From Pisaster brevispinus (Eukaryota > Echinodermata > Asteroidea > Forcipulatida > Asteriidae), in contig JAMKCF010000031.1 of NCBI GenBank assembly GCA_023634235.1, forward strand, positions 2,065,109 through 2,129,108: a stretch of DNA of 64,000 nt, in the 5' to 3' direction. Below the pieces are notes generated by a model. It was not told the DNA's origin, ran no database searches, and saw only the letters and a program-made list of their open reading frames with translations. This document shows positions 9,762 through 22,338 of the stretch, one piece after another. A program made the translations under genes and the position numbers. The first letter of the stretch is position 1. Every line of letters begins with the position of its first letter.

Positions 9762-11076
9762 TCAATTTCTGTTAGGGGTAGGGCTTACATCCAGGCCGAT
9801 CGCCTCGCCTACAGAGTCGTCAGCAACTCCAAACTCACGGTAGAGAGAGCCCTTGAGACGGGCTTTACAGTGGTGCTAAACTTGTGCAGATCCGATATTG
9901 TCTTGGGGGTGATTTGACCATCCTTATTTTATGTTTGTCTCTTTTACATCAAATTCGAGATGAAGCTGTTTTGCGGGGCCTTTGTAGCGTCCCCGTTTGC
10001 TGGTCTTTTCCGGTGTAAAGCCTGCCCGCATTGGCCGTAAAAGTCCAATTTCCGGGTGCGGGGATACCTAAGGAAGATTCAGGCGAAAATTTCATCTCTC
10101 TAGCATGCCTAGATCGGGAGTTATTCCCAAATTCACCGCACAGTTAAATTGGGCCATTACCCCGGTCCGCACGACCTTGTCTCGCAGCCGGTTTTTGGGA
10201 GGGGTCAATTTCTGTTAGCGGTAGGGCTAACATCCAGGTCGCTCGCCTCGCCTACAGAGTCGTCAGCAACCCCAAACTCACGGTAGAGGGAGCCCTTGAG
10301 ACGGGCTTTACAGTGGTGCTAAACTTGTGCAGATCCGATATTGCCTTGGGGGTGATTTGACCATCCTTATTTTGTGTTTGTCTCTTTTACAGCAAATTCG
10401 AGATGAAGCTGTTTTGCGGGGCCTTTGTAGCGTCCCCGTTTGCTGGTCTTTTCCGGTGTGAAGCCTGCCCGCAACGGCCGTAAAAGTCCAATTTCCGGAT
10501 GCAGGGATACCTAAGGAAGATTCAGGTAAAAAATTCATCTCTCTAGCATGCCTAGATCGGGAGTTATTCCCATTACCCCGGTCCGCACGACCTTGTCTCG
10601 CAGCCGGTTTTTTTTTTTTTTTTTTTGGGGGGGTCAATTTCTGTTAGGGGTAGGGCTTACATCCAGGCCGCTCGCCTCGCCTACAGAATCGTCAGCAACC
10701 CCAAACTCACGGTAAAGAGAGCCCTTGAGACGGGCTTTACAGTGGTGCTAAACTTGTGCAGATCCGATATTGCCTTGGGGGTGAATTGACCATCCTTATT
10801 TTATGTTTGTCTCTTTTACATCAAATTCGAGATGAAGCTGTTTTGCGGGGCCTTTGTAGCGTCCCCGTTTGCTGGTCTTTTCCGGTGTAAAGCCTGCCCG
10901 CATTGGCCGTAAAAGTCCAATTTCCGGGTGCGGGGATACCTAAGGAAGATTCAGGCGAAAATTTTATCTCTCTAGCATGCCTAGATCGGGAGTTATTCCC
11001 AAATTCACCGCACAGTTAAATTGGGCCATTACCCCGGTCCGCACGACCTTGTCTCGCAGCCGGTTTTTGGGAGGGG
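9762..11076 (+). repeat. A-B-A monomers with private changes
   Basis: Starts are 9762 (A: CCGATCGCC, AACTCCAAAC, ATTGTCTTGG), 10205 (B: TTAGCGGTAGGG; ends T19G7) and 10634 (A: CAGAATCGTC, GGTAAAGAGA, GTGAATTGAC, ATTTTATCTC). I see nothing else in this stretch. Confidence 0.9.
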
Positions 11077-11962
11077 TCAATTTCTGTTAGGGGTAGGGCT
11101 AACATCCAGGTCGCTCGCCTCGCCTACAGAGTCGTCAGCAACCCCAAACTCACGGTAGAGGGAGCCCTTGAGACGGGCTTTACAGTGGTGCTAAACTTGT
11201 GCAGATCCGATATTGCCTTGGGGGTGATTTGACCATCCTTATTTTGTGTTTGTCTCTTTTACAGCAAATTCGAGATGAAGCTGTTTTGCGGGGCCTTTGT
11301 AGCGTCCCCGTTTGCTAGTCTTTTCCGGTGTGAAGCCTGCCCGCAACGGCCGTAAAAGTCCAATTTCCGGGTGCGGGGATACCTAAGGAAGATTCAGGCG
11401 AAAATTGTATCTCTCTAGCATGCCTAGATCGGGAGTTATTCCCAAATTCACCGCACAGTTAAATTGGGCCATTACCCCGGTCCGCACGACCTTGTCTCGC
11501 AGCCGGTTTTTGGGAGGGGTCAATTTCTGTTAGGGGTAGGGCTAACATCCAGGTCGCTCGCCTCGCCTACAGAGTCGTCAGCAACCCCAAACTCACGGTA
11601 GAGGGAGCCCTTGAGACGGGCTTTACAGTGGTGCTAAACTTGTGCAGATCCGATATTGTCTTGGGGGTGATTTGACCATCCTTATTTTGTGTTTGTCTCT
11701 TTTACAGCAAATTCGAGATGAGGCTGTTTTGCGGGGCCTTTGTAGCGTCCCCGTTTGCTGGTCTTTTCCGGTGTGAAGCCTGCCCGCAACGGCCGTAAAA
11801 GTCCAATTTCCGGGTGCGGGGATACCTAAGGAAGATTCAGGCTAAAATTTCATCTCTCTAGCATGCCTAGATCGGGAGTTATTCCCAAATTCACCGCACA
11901 GTTAAATTGGGCCATTACCCCGGTCCGCACGACCTTGTCTCGCAGCTGGTTTTTGGGAGGGG
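11077..11962 (+). repeat. Two consecutive B/A hybrid monomers (late switch)
   Basis: The monomers at 11077 and 11520 are class B through GTGAAGCC and GCAACGG, then class A from CCGGGTGCGGGG onward, with the 27-bp segment and short junction. The switch falls in the roughly 25 bp between those markers, later than in the hybrids at 5830 and 8017. Private changes include TTTGCTAGTC and ATTGTATCTC in the first, and ATTGTCTTGG, GATGAGGCTG, CAGGCTAAAATTTC and CGCAGCTGG in the second. Confidence 0.9.
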
Positions 11963-14123
11963 TCAATTTCTGTTAGGGGTAGGGCTAACATCCAGGTCGC
12001 TCGCCTCGCCTACAGAGTCGTCAGCAACCCCAAACTCACGGTAGAGGGAGCCCTTGAGACGGGCTTTACAGTGGTGCTAAACTTGTGCAGATCCGATATT
12101 GCCTTGGGGGTGATTTGACCATCCTTATTTTGTGTTTGTCTCTTTTACAGCAAATTCGAGATGAAGCTGTTTTGCGGGGCCTTTGTAGCGTCCCCGTTTG
12201 CTGGTCTTTTCCGGTGTGAAGCCTGCCCGCAACGGCCGTAAAAGTCCAATTTCCGGATGCAGGGATACCTAAGGAAGATTCAGGTAAAAAATTCATCTCT
12301 CTAGCATGCCTAGATCGGGAGTTATTCCCATTACCCCGGTCCGCACGACCTTGTCTCGCAGCCGTTTTTTTTTTTTTTTTTTTGGGGGGTCAATTTCTGT
12401 TAGGGGTAGGGCTTACATCCAGGCCGCTCGCCTCGCCTACAGAGTCGTCAGCAACCCCAAACTCACGGTAGAGAGAGCCCTTGAGACGGGCTTTACAGTG
12501 GTGCTAAACTTGTGCAGATCCGATATTGACTTGGGGGTGATTTGACCATCCTTATTTTATGTTTGTCTCTTTTACATCAAATTCGAGATGAAGCTGTTTT
12601 GCGGGGCCTTTGTAGCGTCCCCGTTTGCTGGTCTTTTCCGGTGTAAAGCCTGCCCGCATTGGCCGTAAAAGTCCAATTTCCGGGTGCGGGGATACCTAAG
12701 GAAGATTCAGGCGAAAATTTCATCTCTCTAGCATGCCTAGATCGGGAGTTATTCCCAAATTCACCGCACAGTTAAATTGGGCCATTACCCCGGTCCGCAC
12801 GACCTTGTCTCGCAGCCGGTTTTTGGGAGGGGTCAATTTCTGTTAGGGGTAGGGCTAACATCCAGGTCGCTCGCCTCGCCTACAGAGTCGTCAGCAACCC
12901 CAAACTCACGGTAGAGGGAGCCCTTGAGACGGGCTTTACAGTGGTGCTAAACTTGTGCAGATCCGATATTGCCTTGGGGGTGATTTGACCATCCTTATTT
13001 TGTGTTTGTCTCTTTTACAGCAAATTCGAGATGAAGCTGTTTTGCGGGGCCTTTGTAGCGTCCCCGTTTGCTGGTCTTTTCCGGTGTGAAGCCTGCCCGC
13101 AACGGCCGTAAAAGTCAAATTTCCGGATGCAGGGATACCTAAGGAAGATTCAGGTAAAAAATTCATCTCTCTAGCATGCCTAGATCGGGAGTTATTCCCA
13201 TTACCCCGGTCCGCACGACCTTGTCTCGCAGCCGGTTTTTTTTTTTTGGGGGGGGGGTCAATTTCTGTTAGGGGTAGGGCTTACATCCAGGCCGCTCGCC
13301 TCGCCTACAGAGTCGTCAGCAACCCCAAACTCACGGTAGAGAGAGCCCTTGAGACGGGCTTTACAGTGGTGCTAAACTTGTGCAGATCCGATATTGACTT
13401 GGGGGTGATTTGACCATCCTTATTTTATGTTTGTCTCTTTTACATCAAATTCGAGATGAAGCTGTTTTGCGGGGCCTTTGTAGCGTCCCCGTTTGCTGGT
13501 CTTTTCCGGTGTAAAGCCTGCCCGCATTGGCCGTAAAAGTCCAATTTCCGGGTGCGGGGATACCTAAGGAAGATTCAGGCGAAAATTTCATCTCTCTAGC
13601 ATGCCTAGATCGGGAGTTATTCCCAAATTCACCGCACAGTTAAATTGGGCCATTACCCCGGTCCGCACGACCTTGTCTCGCAGCCGGTTTTTGGGAGGGG
13701 TCAATTTCTGTTAGGGGTAGGGCTAACATCCAGGTCGCTCGCCTCGCCTACAGAGTCGTCAGCAACCCCAAACTCACGGTAGAGGGAGCCCTTGAGACGG
13801 GCTTTACAGTGGTGCTAAACTTGTGCAGATCCGATATTGCCTTGAGGATTTGACCATCCTTATTTTGTGTTTGTCTCTTTTACAGCAAATTCGAGATGAA
13901 GCTGTTTTGCGGGGCCTTTGTAGCGTCCCCGTTTGCTGGTCTTTTCCGGTGTGAAGCCTGCCCGCAACGGCCGTAAAAGTCAAATTTCCGGATGCAGGGA
14001 TACCTAAGGAAGATTCAGGTAAAAAATTCATCTCTCTAGCATGCCTAGATCGGGAGTTATTCCCATTACCCCGGTCCGCACGACCTTGTCTCGCAGCCGG
14101 TTTTTTTTTTTTGGGGGGGGGTG
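11963..14123 (+). repeat. B-A-B-A-B run with ATTGACTTGG variant
   Basis: Starts are 11963 (B, ends GCCG-T19-G6), 12390 (A), 12833 (B), 13258 (A) and 13701 (B). Both A monomers share ATTGACTTGG. Both later B monomers share AAGTCAAATTT. The last B has a 3-bp loss (CCTTGAGGATTTG) and a GTG interruption after its G-run just before the anchor. Confidence 0.9.
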
Positions 14124-15419
14124 TCAATTTCTGTTAGGGGTAGGGCTTACAACCAGGCCGCTCGCCTCGCCTACAGAGTCGTCAGCAACCCCAACCTCAC
14201 GGTAGAGAGAGCCCTTGAGACGGGCTTTACAGTGGTGCTAAACTTGTGCAGATCCGATATTGCCTTGGGGGTGATTTGACCATCCTTTTTTTGTGTTTGT
14301 CTCTTTTACAGCAAATTCGAGATGAAGCTGTTTTGCGGGACCTTTGTAGCGTCCCCGTTTGCTGGTCTTTTCCGGTGTGAAGCTTGCCCGCAACGGCCGT
14401 AAAAGTCCAATTTCCGGATGCAGGGATACCTAAGGAAGATTCAGGTAAAAAATTCATCTCTCTAGCATGCCTAGATCGGGAGTTATTCCCATTACCCCGG
14501 TCCGCACGACCTTGTCTCGCAGCCGGTTTTTTTTTTTTTGGGGGGGGGGGTCAATTTCTGTTACGGTCAGGGCTTACATCCAGGCCGCTCGCCTCGCCTA
14601 CAGATTCGTCAGCAACCCCAAACTCACGGTAGAGAGAGCCCTTGAGACGGGCTTTACAGTGGTGCTAAACTTGTGCAGATCCAAAATTGCCTTGGGGGTG
14701 ATTTGACCATCCTTATTTTATGTTTGTCTCTTTTACATCAAATTCGAGATGAAGCTGTTTTGCGGGGCCTTTGTAGCGTCCCCGTTTGCTGGTCTTTTCC
14801 GGTGTAAAGCCTGCCCGCATTGGCCGTAAAAGTCCAATTTCCGGGTGCGGGGATACCTAAGGAAGATTCAGGCGAAATTTTCATCTCTCTAGCATGCCTA
14901 GATCGGGAGTTATTCCCAAATTCACCGCACAGTTAAATTGGGCCATTACCCCGGTCCGCACGACCTTGTCTCGCAGCCGGTTTTTGGGAGGGGTCAATTT
15001 CTGTTAGGGGTAGGGCTAACATCCAGGTCGCTCGCCTCGCCTACAGAGTCGTCAGCAACCCCAAACTCACGGTAGAGGGAGCCCTTGAGACGGGCTTTAC
15101 AGTGGTGCTAAACTTGTGCAGATCCGATATTGCCTTGGGGGTGATTTGACCATCCTTATTTTGTGTTTGTCTCTTTTACAGCAAATTGGAGATGAAGCTG
15201 TTTTGCGGGGCCTTTGTAGCGTCCCCGTTCGCTGGTCTTTTCCGGTGTGAAGCCTGCCCGCAACGGCCGAAAAAGTCCAATTTCCGGATGCAGGGATACC
15301 TAAGGAAGATTCAGGTAAAAAATTCATCTCTCTAGCATGCCTAGATCGGGAGTTATTCCCATTACCCCGGTCCGCACGACCTTGTCTCGCAGCCGGTTTT
15401 TTTTTTTTTTGGGGGGGGG
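14124..15419 (+). repeat. Trimer higher-order repeat, copy 1 (1296 bp)
   Basis: Starts are 14124 (A/B hybrid: GCTTAC start, then a T-rich CCTTTTTTTGTG, TTTACAGC, GCGGGACC, GAAGCTTGCC and polyT junction), 14551 (A: TTACGGTCAGGG, CAGATTCGTC, GATCCAAAATTGCC) and 14994 (B: AATTGGAGATG, GGCCGAAAAAG). Two homopolymer junctions therefore lie only 427 bp apart. Confidence 0.9.
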
Positions 15420-16716
15420 TCAATTTCTGTTAGGGGTAGGGCTTACATCCAGGCCGCTCGCCTCGCCTACAGAGTCGTCAGCAACCCCAAACTCACGGTA
15501 GAGAGAGCCCTTGAGACGGGCTTTACAGTGGTGCTAAACTTGTGCAGATCCGATATTGCCTTGGGGGTGATTTGACCATCCTTTTTTTGTGTTTGTCTCT
15601 TTTACAGCAAATTCGAGATGAAGCTGTTTTGCGGGACCTTTGTAGCGTCCCCGTTTGCTGGTCTTTTCCGGTGTGAAGCTTGCCCGCAACGGCCGTAAAA
15701 GTCCAATTTCCGGATGCAGGGATACCTAAGGAAGATTCAGGTAAAAAATTCATCTCTCTAGCATGCCTAGATCGGGAGTTATTCCCATTACCCCGGTCCG
15801 CACGACCTTGTCTCGCAGCCGGTTTTTTTTTTTTTTTTTGGGGGGTCAATTTCTGTTAGGGTCAGGGCTTACATCCAGGCCGCTCGCCTCGCCTACAGAG
15901 TCGTCAGCAACCCCAAACTCACGGTAGAGAGAGCCCTTGAGACGGGCTTTACAGTGGTGCTAAACTTGTGCAGATCCAAAATTGCCTTGGGGGTGATTTG
16001 ACCATCCTTATTTTATGTTTGTCTCTTTTACATCAAATTCGAGATGAAGCTGTTTTGCGGGGCCTTTGTAGCGTCCCCGTTTGCTGGTCTTTTCCGGTGT
16101 AAAGCCTGCCCGCATTGGCCGTAAAAGTCCAATTTCCGGGTGCGGGGATACCTAAGGAAGATTCAGGCGAAAATTTCATCTCTCTAGCATGCCTAGATCG
16201 GGAGTTATTCCCAAATTCACCGCACAGTTAAATTGGGCCATTACCCCGGTCCGCACGACCTTGTCTCGCAGCCGGTTTTTGGGAGGGGTCAATTTCTGTT
16301 AGGGGTAGGGCTAACATCCAGGTCGCTCGCCTCGCCTACAGAGTCGTCAGCAACCCCAAACTCACGGTAGAGGGAGCCCTTGAGACGGGCTTTACAGTGG
16401 TGCTAAACTTGTGCAGATCCGATATTGCCTTGGGGGTGATTTGACCATCCTTATTTTGTGTTTGTCTCTTTTACAGCAAATTGGAGATGAAGCTGTTTTG
16501 CGGGGCCTTTGTAGCGTCCCCGTTTGCTGGTCTTTTCCGGTGTGAAGCCTGCCCGCAACGGCCGAAAAAGTCCAATTTCCGGATGCAGGGATACCTAAGG
16601 AAGATTCAGGTAAAAAATTCATCTCTCTAGCATGCCTAGATCGGGAGTTATTCCCATTACCCCGGTCCGCACGACCTTGTCTCGCAGCCGGTTTTTTTTT
16701 TTTTGGGGGGGGGGGG
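15420..16716 (+). repeat. Trimer higher-order repeat, copy 2 (1297 bp)
   Basis: Starts are 15420 (same A/B hybrid), 15846 (A: TTAGGGTCAGGG, GATCCAAAATTGCC) and 16289 (B: AATTGGAGATG, GGCCGAAAAAG). All marker variants of copy 1 recur in order. The A monomer here keeps TTAGGGTCAGGG where copy 1 has TTACGGTCAGGG. Confidence 0.9.
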
Positions 16717-17141
16717 TCAATTTCTGTTAGGGGTAGGGCTTACATCCAGGCCGCTCGCCTCGCCTACAGAGTCGTCAGCAACCCCAAACTCACGGTAGAG
16801 AGAGCCCTTGAGACGGGCTTTACAGTGGTGCTAAACTTGTGTAGATCCGATATTGCCTTGGGGGTGATTTGACCATCCTTATTTTGTGTTTGTCTCTTTT
16901 AAAGCAAATTCGAGATGAAGCTGTTTTGCGGGGCCTTTGTAGCGTCCCCGTTTGCTGGTGTTTTCCGGTGTGAAGCCTGCCCGCAACGGCCGTAAAAGTC
17001 AAATTTCCGGATGCAGGGATACCTAAGAAAGATTCAGGTAAAAAATTCATCTCTCTAGCATGCCTAGATCGGGAGTTATTCCCATTACCCCGGTCCGCAC
17101 GACCTTGTCTCGCAGCCGGTTTTTTTTTTTTTTTGGGGGGG
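16717..17141 (+). repeat. A/B hybrid monomer (425 bp)
   Basis: The 5' part is class A (GCTTAC, GAGAGAGCC); from TTATTTTGTG on it is class B, with no 27-bp segment and a T15G7 end. Private changes are GTGTAGATCC, TTTAAAGCAAA (which destroys the ACAG of class B), GGTGTTTTCC, AAGTCAAATTT and CCTAAGAAAG. Confidence 0.9.
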
Positions 17142-18007
17142 TCAATTTCTGTTAGGGGTAGGGCTTGCATCCAGGCCGCTCGCCTCGCCTACAGAGTCGT
17201 CAGCAACCCCAAACTCACGGTAGAGAGAGCCCTTGAGACGGGCTTTACAGTGGTGCTAAACTTGTGCAGATCCGATATTGACTTGGGGGTGATTTGACCA
17301 TCCTTATTTTATGTTTGTCTCTTTTACATCAAATTCGAGATGAAGCTGTTTTGCGGGGCCTTTGTAGCGTCCCCGTTTGCTGGTCTTTTCCGGTGTAAAG
17401 CCTGCCCGCATTGGCCGTAAAAGTCCAATTTCCGGGTGCGGGGATACCTAAGGAAGATTCAGGCGAAAACTTCATCTCTCTAGCATGCCTAGATCGGGAG
17501 TTATTCCCAAATTCACCGCACAGTTAAATTGGGCCATTACCCCGGTCCGCACGACCTTGTCTCGCAGCCGGTTTTTGGGAGGGGTCAATTTCTGTTAGGG
17601 GTAGGGCTAACATCCAGGTCGCTCGCCTCGCCTACAGAGTCGTCAGCAACCCCAAACTCACGGTAGAGGGAGCCCTTGAGACGGGCTTTACAGTGGTGCT
17701 AAACTTGTGCAGATCCGATATTGCCTTGGGGGTGATTTGACCATCCTTATTTTGTGTTTGTCTCTTTTACAGCAAATTCGAGATGAAGCTGTTTTGCGGG
17801 GCCTTTGTAGCGTCCCCGTTTGCTGGTCTTTTCCGGTGTGAAGCCTGCCCGCAACGGCCGTAAAAGTCCAATTTCCGGATGCAGGGATACCTAAGGAAGA
17901 TTCAGGTAAAAAATTCATCTCTCTAGCATGCCTAGATCGGGAGTTATTCCCATTACCCCGGTCCGCACGACCTTGTCTCGCAGCCGTTTTTTTTTTTTTG
18001 GGGGGGG
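17142..18007 (+). repeat. A-B dimer
   Basis: Starts are 17142 (A: GCTTGCATCC, ATTGACTTGG, GCGAAAACTTC) and 17585 (B, ends GCCG-T13-G8, one G shorter before the T-run). No other feature is visible. Confidence 0.9.
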
Positions 18008-20604
18008 TCAATTTCTGTTAGGGGTAGGGCTTACATCCAGGCCGCTCGCCTCGCCTACAGAGTCGTCAGCAACCCCAAACTCACGGTAGAGAGAGCCCTT
18101 GAGACGGGCTTTACAGTGGTGCTAAACTTGTGCAGATCCGATATTGCCTTGGGGGTAATTTGACCATCCTTATTTTATGTTTGTCTCTTTTACATCAAAT
18201 TCGAGATGAAGCTGTTTTGCGGGGCCTTTGTAGCGTCCCCGTTTGCTGGTCTTTTCCGGTGTAAAGCCTGCCCGCATTGGCCGTAAAAGTCCAATTTCCG
18301 GGTGCGGGGATACCTAAGGAAGATTCAGGCGAAAATTTCATCTCTCTAGCATGCCTAGATCGGGAGTTATTCCCAAATTCACCGCACAGTTAAATTGGGC
18401 CATTACCCCGGTCCGCACGACCTTGTCTCGCAGCCGGTTTTTGGGAGGGGTCAATTTCTGTTAGGGGTAGGGCTAACATCCAGGTCGCTCGCCTCGCCTA
18501 CAGAGTCGTCAGCAACCCCAAACTCACGGTAGAGGGAGCCCTTGAGACGGGCTTTACAGTGGTGCTAAACTTGTGCAGATCCGATATTGCCTTGAGGATT
18601 TGACCATCCTTATTTTGTGTTTGTCTCTATTACAGCAAATTCGAGATGAAGCTGTTTTGCGGGGCCTTTGTAGCGTCCCCGTTTGCTGGTCTTTTCCGGT
18701 GTGAAGCCTGCCCGCAACGGCCGTAAAAGTCCAATTTCCGGATGCAGGGATACCTAAGGAAGATTCAGGTAAAAAATTCATCTCTCTAGCATGCCTAGAT
18801 CGGGAGTTATTCCCATTACCCCGGTCCGCACGACCTTGTCTCGCAGCCGGTTTTTTTTTTTTTTGGGGGGTGTCAATTTCTGTTAGGGGTAGGGCTTACA
18901 TCCAGGCCGCTCGCCTCGCCTACAGAGTCGTCAGCAACCCCAACCTCACGGTAGAGAGAGCCCTTGAGACGGGCTTTACAGTGGTGCTAAACTTGTGCAG
19001 ATCCGATATTGACTTGGGGGTGATTTGACCATCCTTATTTTATGTTTGTCTCTTTTACATCAAATTCGAGATGAAGCTGTTTTGCGGGGCCTTTGTAGCG
19101 TCCCCGTTTGCTGGTCTTTTCCGGTGTAAAGCCTGCCCGCATTGGCCGTAAAAGTCCAATTTCCGGGTGCGGGGATACCTAAGGAAGATTCAGGCGAAAA
19201 TTTCATCTCTCTAGCATGCCTAGATCGGGAGTTATTCCCAAATTCACCGCACAGTTAAATTGGGCCATTACCCCGGTCCGCACGACCTTGTCTCGCAGCC
19301 GGTTTTTGGGAGGGGTCAATTTCTGTTAGGGGTAGGGCTAACATCCAGGTCGCTCGCCTCGCCTACAGAGTCGTCAGCAACCCCAAACTCACGGTAGAGG
19401 GAGCCCTTGAGACGGGCTTTACAGTGGTGCTAAACTTGTGCAGATCCGATATTGCCTTGGGGGTGATTTGACCATCCTTATTTTGTGTTTGTCTCTTTTA
19501 CAGCAAATTCGAGATGAAGCTGTTTTGCGGGGCCTTTGTAGCGTCCCCGTTTGCTGGTCTTTTCCGGTGTGAAGCCTGCCCGCAACGGCCGTAAAAGTCC
19601 AATTTCCGGATGCAGGGATACCTAAGGAAGATTCAGGTAAAAAATTCATCTCTCTAGCATGCCTAGATCGGGAGTTATTCCCATTACCCCGGTCCGCACG
19701 ACCTTGTCTCGCAGCCGGTTTTTTTTTTTTTGGGGGGGGTCAATTTCTGTTAGGGGTAGGGCTTACATCCAGGCCGCTCGCCTCGCCTACAGAGTCGTCA
19801 GCAACCCCAAACTCACGGTAGAGAGAGCCCTTGAGACGGGCTTTACAGTGGTGCTAAACTTGTGCAGATCCGATATTGCCTTGGGGGTAATTTGACCATC
19901 CTTATTTTATGTTTGTCTCTTTTACATCAAATTCGAGATGAAGCTGTTTTGCGGGGCCTTTGTAGCGTCCCCGTTTGCTGGTCTTTTCCGGTGTAAAGCC
20001 TGCCCGCATTGGCCGTAAAAGTCCAATTTCCGGGTGCGGGGATACCTAAGGAAGATTCAGGCGAAAATTTCATCTCTCTAGCATGCCTAGATCGGGAGTT
20101 ATTCCCAAATTCACCGCACAGTTAAATTGGGCCATTACCCCGGTCCGCACGACCTTGTCTCGCAGCCGGTTTTTGGGAGGGGTCAATTTCTGTTAGGGGT
20201 AGGGCTAACATCCAGGTCGCTCGCCTCGCCTACAGAGTCGTCAGCAACCCCAAACTCACGGTAGAGGGAGCCCTTGAGACGGGCTTTACAGTGGTGCTAA
20301 ACTTGTGCAGATCCGATATTGCCTTGAGGATTTGACCATCCTTATTTTGTGTTTGTCTCTATTACAGCAAATTCGAGATGAAGCTGTTTTGCGGGGCCTT
20401 TGTAGCGTCCCCGTTTGCTGGTCTTTTCCGGTGTGAAGCCTGCCCGCAACGGCCGTAAAAGTCCAATTTCCGGATGCAGGGATACCTAAGGAAGATTCAG
20501 GTAAAAAATTCATCTCTCTAGCATGCCTAGATCGGGAGTTATTCCCATTACCCCGGTCCGCACGACCTTGTCTCGCAGCCGTTTTTTTTTTTTTTTGGGG
20601 GGGG
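18008..20604 (+). repeat. Tetramer (1732 bp) plus half of a second copy
   Basis: Copy 1 starts at 18008 (A: GGGGGTAATTTG), 18451 (B: CCTTGAGGATTTG, CTCTATTACAGC), 18873 (A: CCAACCTC, ATTGACTTGG) and 19316 (B). The second copy starts at 19740 (A: GGGGGTAATTTG) and 20183 (B: CCTTGAGGATTTG, CTCTATTACAGC), then is cut off by a hybrid at 20605. Confidence 0.88.
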
Positions 20605-21030
20605 TCAATTTCTGTTAGGGTCAGGGCTTACATCCAGGCCGCTCGCCTCGCCTACAGAGTCGTCAGCAACCCCAAACTCACGGTAGAGAGAGCCCTTGAG
20701 ACGGGCTTTACAGTGGTGCTAAACTTGTGCAGATCCAAAATTGCCTTGGGGGTGATTTGACCATCCTTATTTTATGTTTGTCTCTTTTACATCAAATTCG
20801 AGATGAAGCTGTTTTGCGGGGCCTTTGTAGCGTCCCCGTTTGCTGGTCTTTTCCGGTGTAAAGCCTGCCCGCATTGGCTGTAAAAGTCCAATTTCCGGAT
20901 GCAGGGATACCTAAGGAAGATTCAGGTAAAAAATTCATCTCTCTAGCATGCCTAGATCGGGAGTTATTCCCATTACCCCGGTCCGCACGACCTTGTCTCG
21001 CAGCCGGTTTTTTTTTTTTTTGGGGGGGTG
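20605..21030 (+). repeat. A/B hybrid monomer with late switch (426 bp)
   Basis: It is class A through GCATTGG (with TTAGGGTCAGGG and GATCCAAAATTGCC as in the 14.1-16.7 kb trimers), then class B from GGATGCAGGG on, ending in T14G7 followed by TG. GGCTGTAAAAG is private. Confidence 0.9.
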
Positions 21031-22338
21031 TCAATTTCTGTTAGGGGTAGGGCTTACATCCAGGCCGCTCGCCTCGCCTACAGAGTCGTCAGCAACCCCA
21101 ACCTCACGGTAGAGAGAGCCCTTGAGACGGGCTTTACAGTGGTGCTAAACTTGTGCAGATCCGATATTGCCTTGGGGGTGATTTGACCATCCTTTTTTTG
21201 TGTTTGTCTCTTTTACAGCAAATTCGAGATGAAGCTGTTTTGCGGGACCTTTGTAGCGTCCCCGTTTGCTGGTCTTTTCCGGTGTAAAGCCTGCCCGCAT
21301 TGGCCGTAAAAGTCCAATTTCCGGGTGCGGGGATACCTAAGGAAGATTCAGGGGAAAATTTCATCTCTCTAGCATGCCTAGATCGGGAGTTATTCCCAAA
21401 TTCACCGCACAGTTAAATTGGGCCATTACCCCGGTCCGCACGACCTTGTCTCGCAGCCGGTTTTTGGGAGGGGTCAATTTCTGTTAGGGGTAGGGCTAAC
21501 ATCCAGGTCGCTCGCCTCGCCTACAGAGTCATCAGCAACCCCAAACTCACGGTAGAGGGAGCCCTTGAGACGGGCTTTACAGTGGTGCTAAACTTGTGCA
21601 GATCCGATATTGCCTTAGGGGTGATTTGACCATCCTTATTTTGTGTTTGTCTCTTTTACAGCAAATTCGAGATGAAGCTGTTTTGCGGGGCCTTTGTAGC
21701 GTCCCCGTTTGCTGGTCTTTTCCGGTGTGAAGCCTGCCCGCAACGGCCGTAAAAGTCCAATTTCCGGATGCAGGGATACCTAAGGAAGATTCAGGTAAAA
21801 AATTCATCTCTCTAGCATGCCTAGATCGGGAGTTATTCCCATTACCCCGGTCCGCACGACCTTGTCTCGCAGCCGGTTTTTTTTTTTTGGGGGGGTCAAT
21901 TTCTGTTAGGGGTAGGGCTTACATCCAGGCCGCTCGCCTCGCCTACAGAGTCGTCAGCAACCCCAAACTCACGGTAGAGGGAGCCCTTGAGACGGGCTTT
22001 ACAGTGGTACTTAACTTGTGCAGATCCGATATTGCCTTGGGGGTGATTTGACCATGCTTATTTTATGTTTGTCTCTTTTACATCAAATTCGAGATGAAGC
22101 TGTTTTGTGGGGCCTTTGTAGCGTCCCCGTTTGCTGGTCTTTTCCGGTGTAAAGCCTGCCCGCATTGGCCGTAAAAGTCCAATTTCCGGGTGCGGGGATA
22201 CCTAAGGAAGATTCAGGCGAAAATTTCATCTCTCTAGCATGCCTAGATCGGGAGTTATTCCCAAATTCACCGCACAGTTAAATTGGGCCATTACCCCGGT
22301 CCGCACGACCTTGTCTCGCAGCCGGTTTTTGGGAGGGG
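21031..22338 (+). repeat. Trimer higher-order repeat, copy 1 (1308 bp)
   Basis: Starts are 21031 (A-B-A mosaic: GCTTAC, then CCTTTTTTTGTG, TTTACAGC and GCGGGACC as in the 14.1-16.7 kb hybrids, then A markers with AGGGGAAAATTTC), 21474 (B: GAGTCATCAG, CCTTAGGGG) and 21896 (A: GAGGGAGCC, CCATGCTTA, TTTTGTGGGG). Confidence 0.87.
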
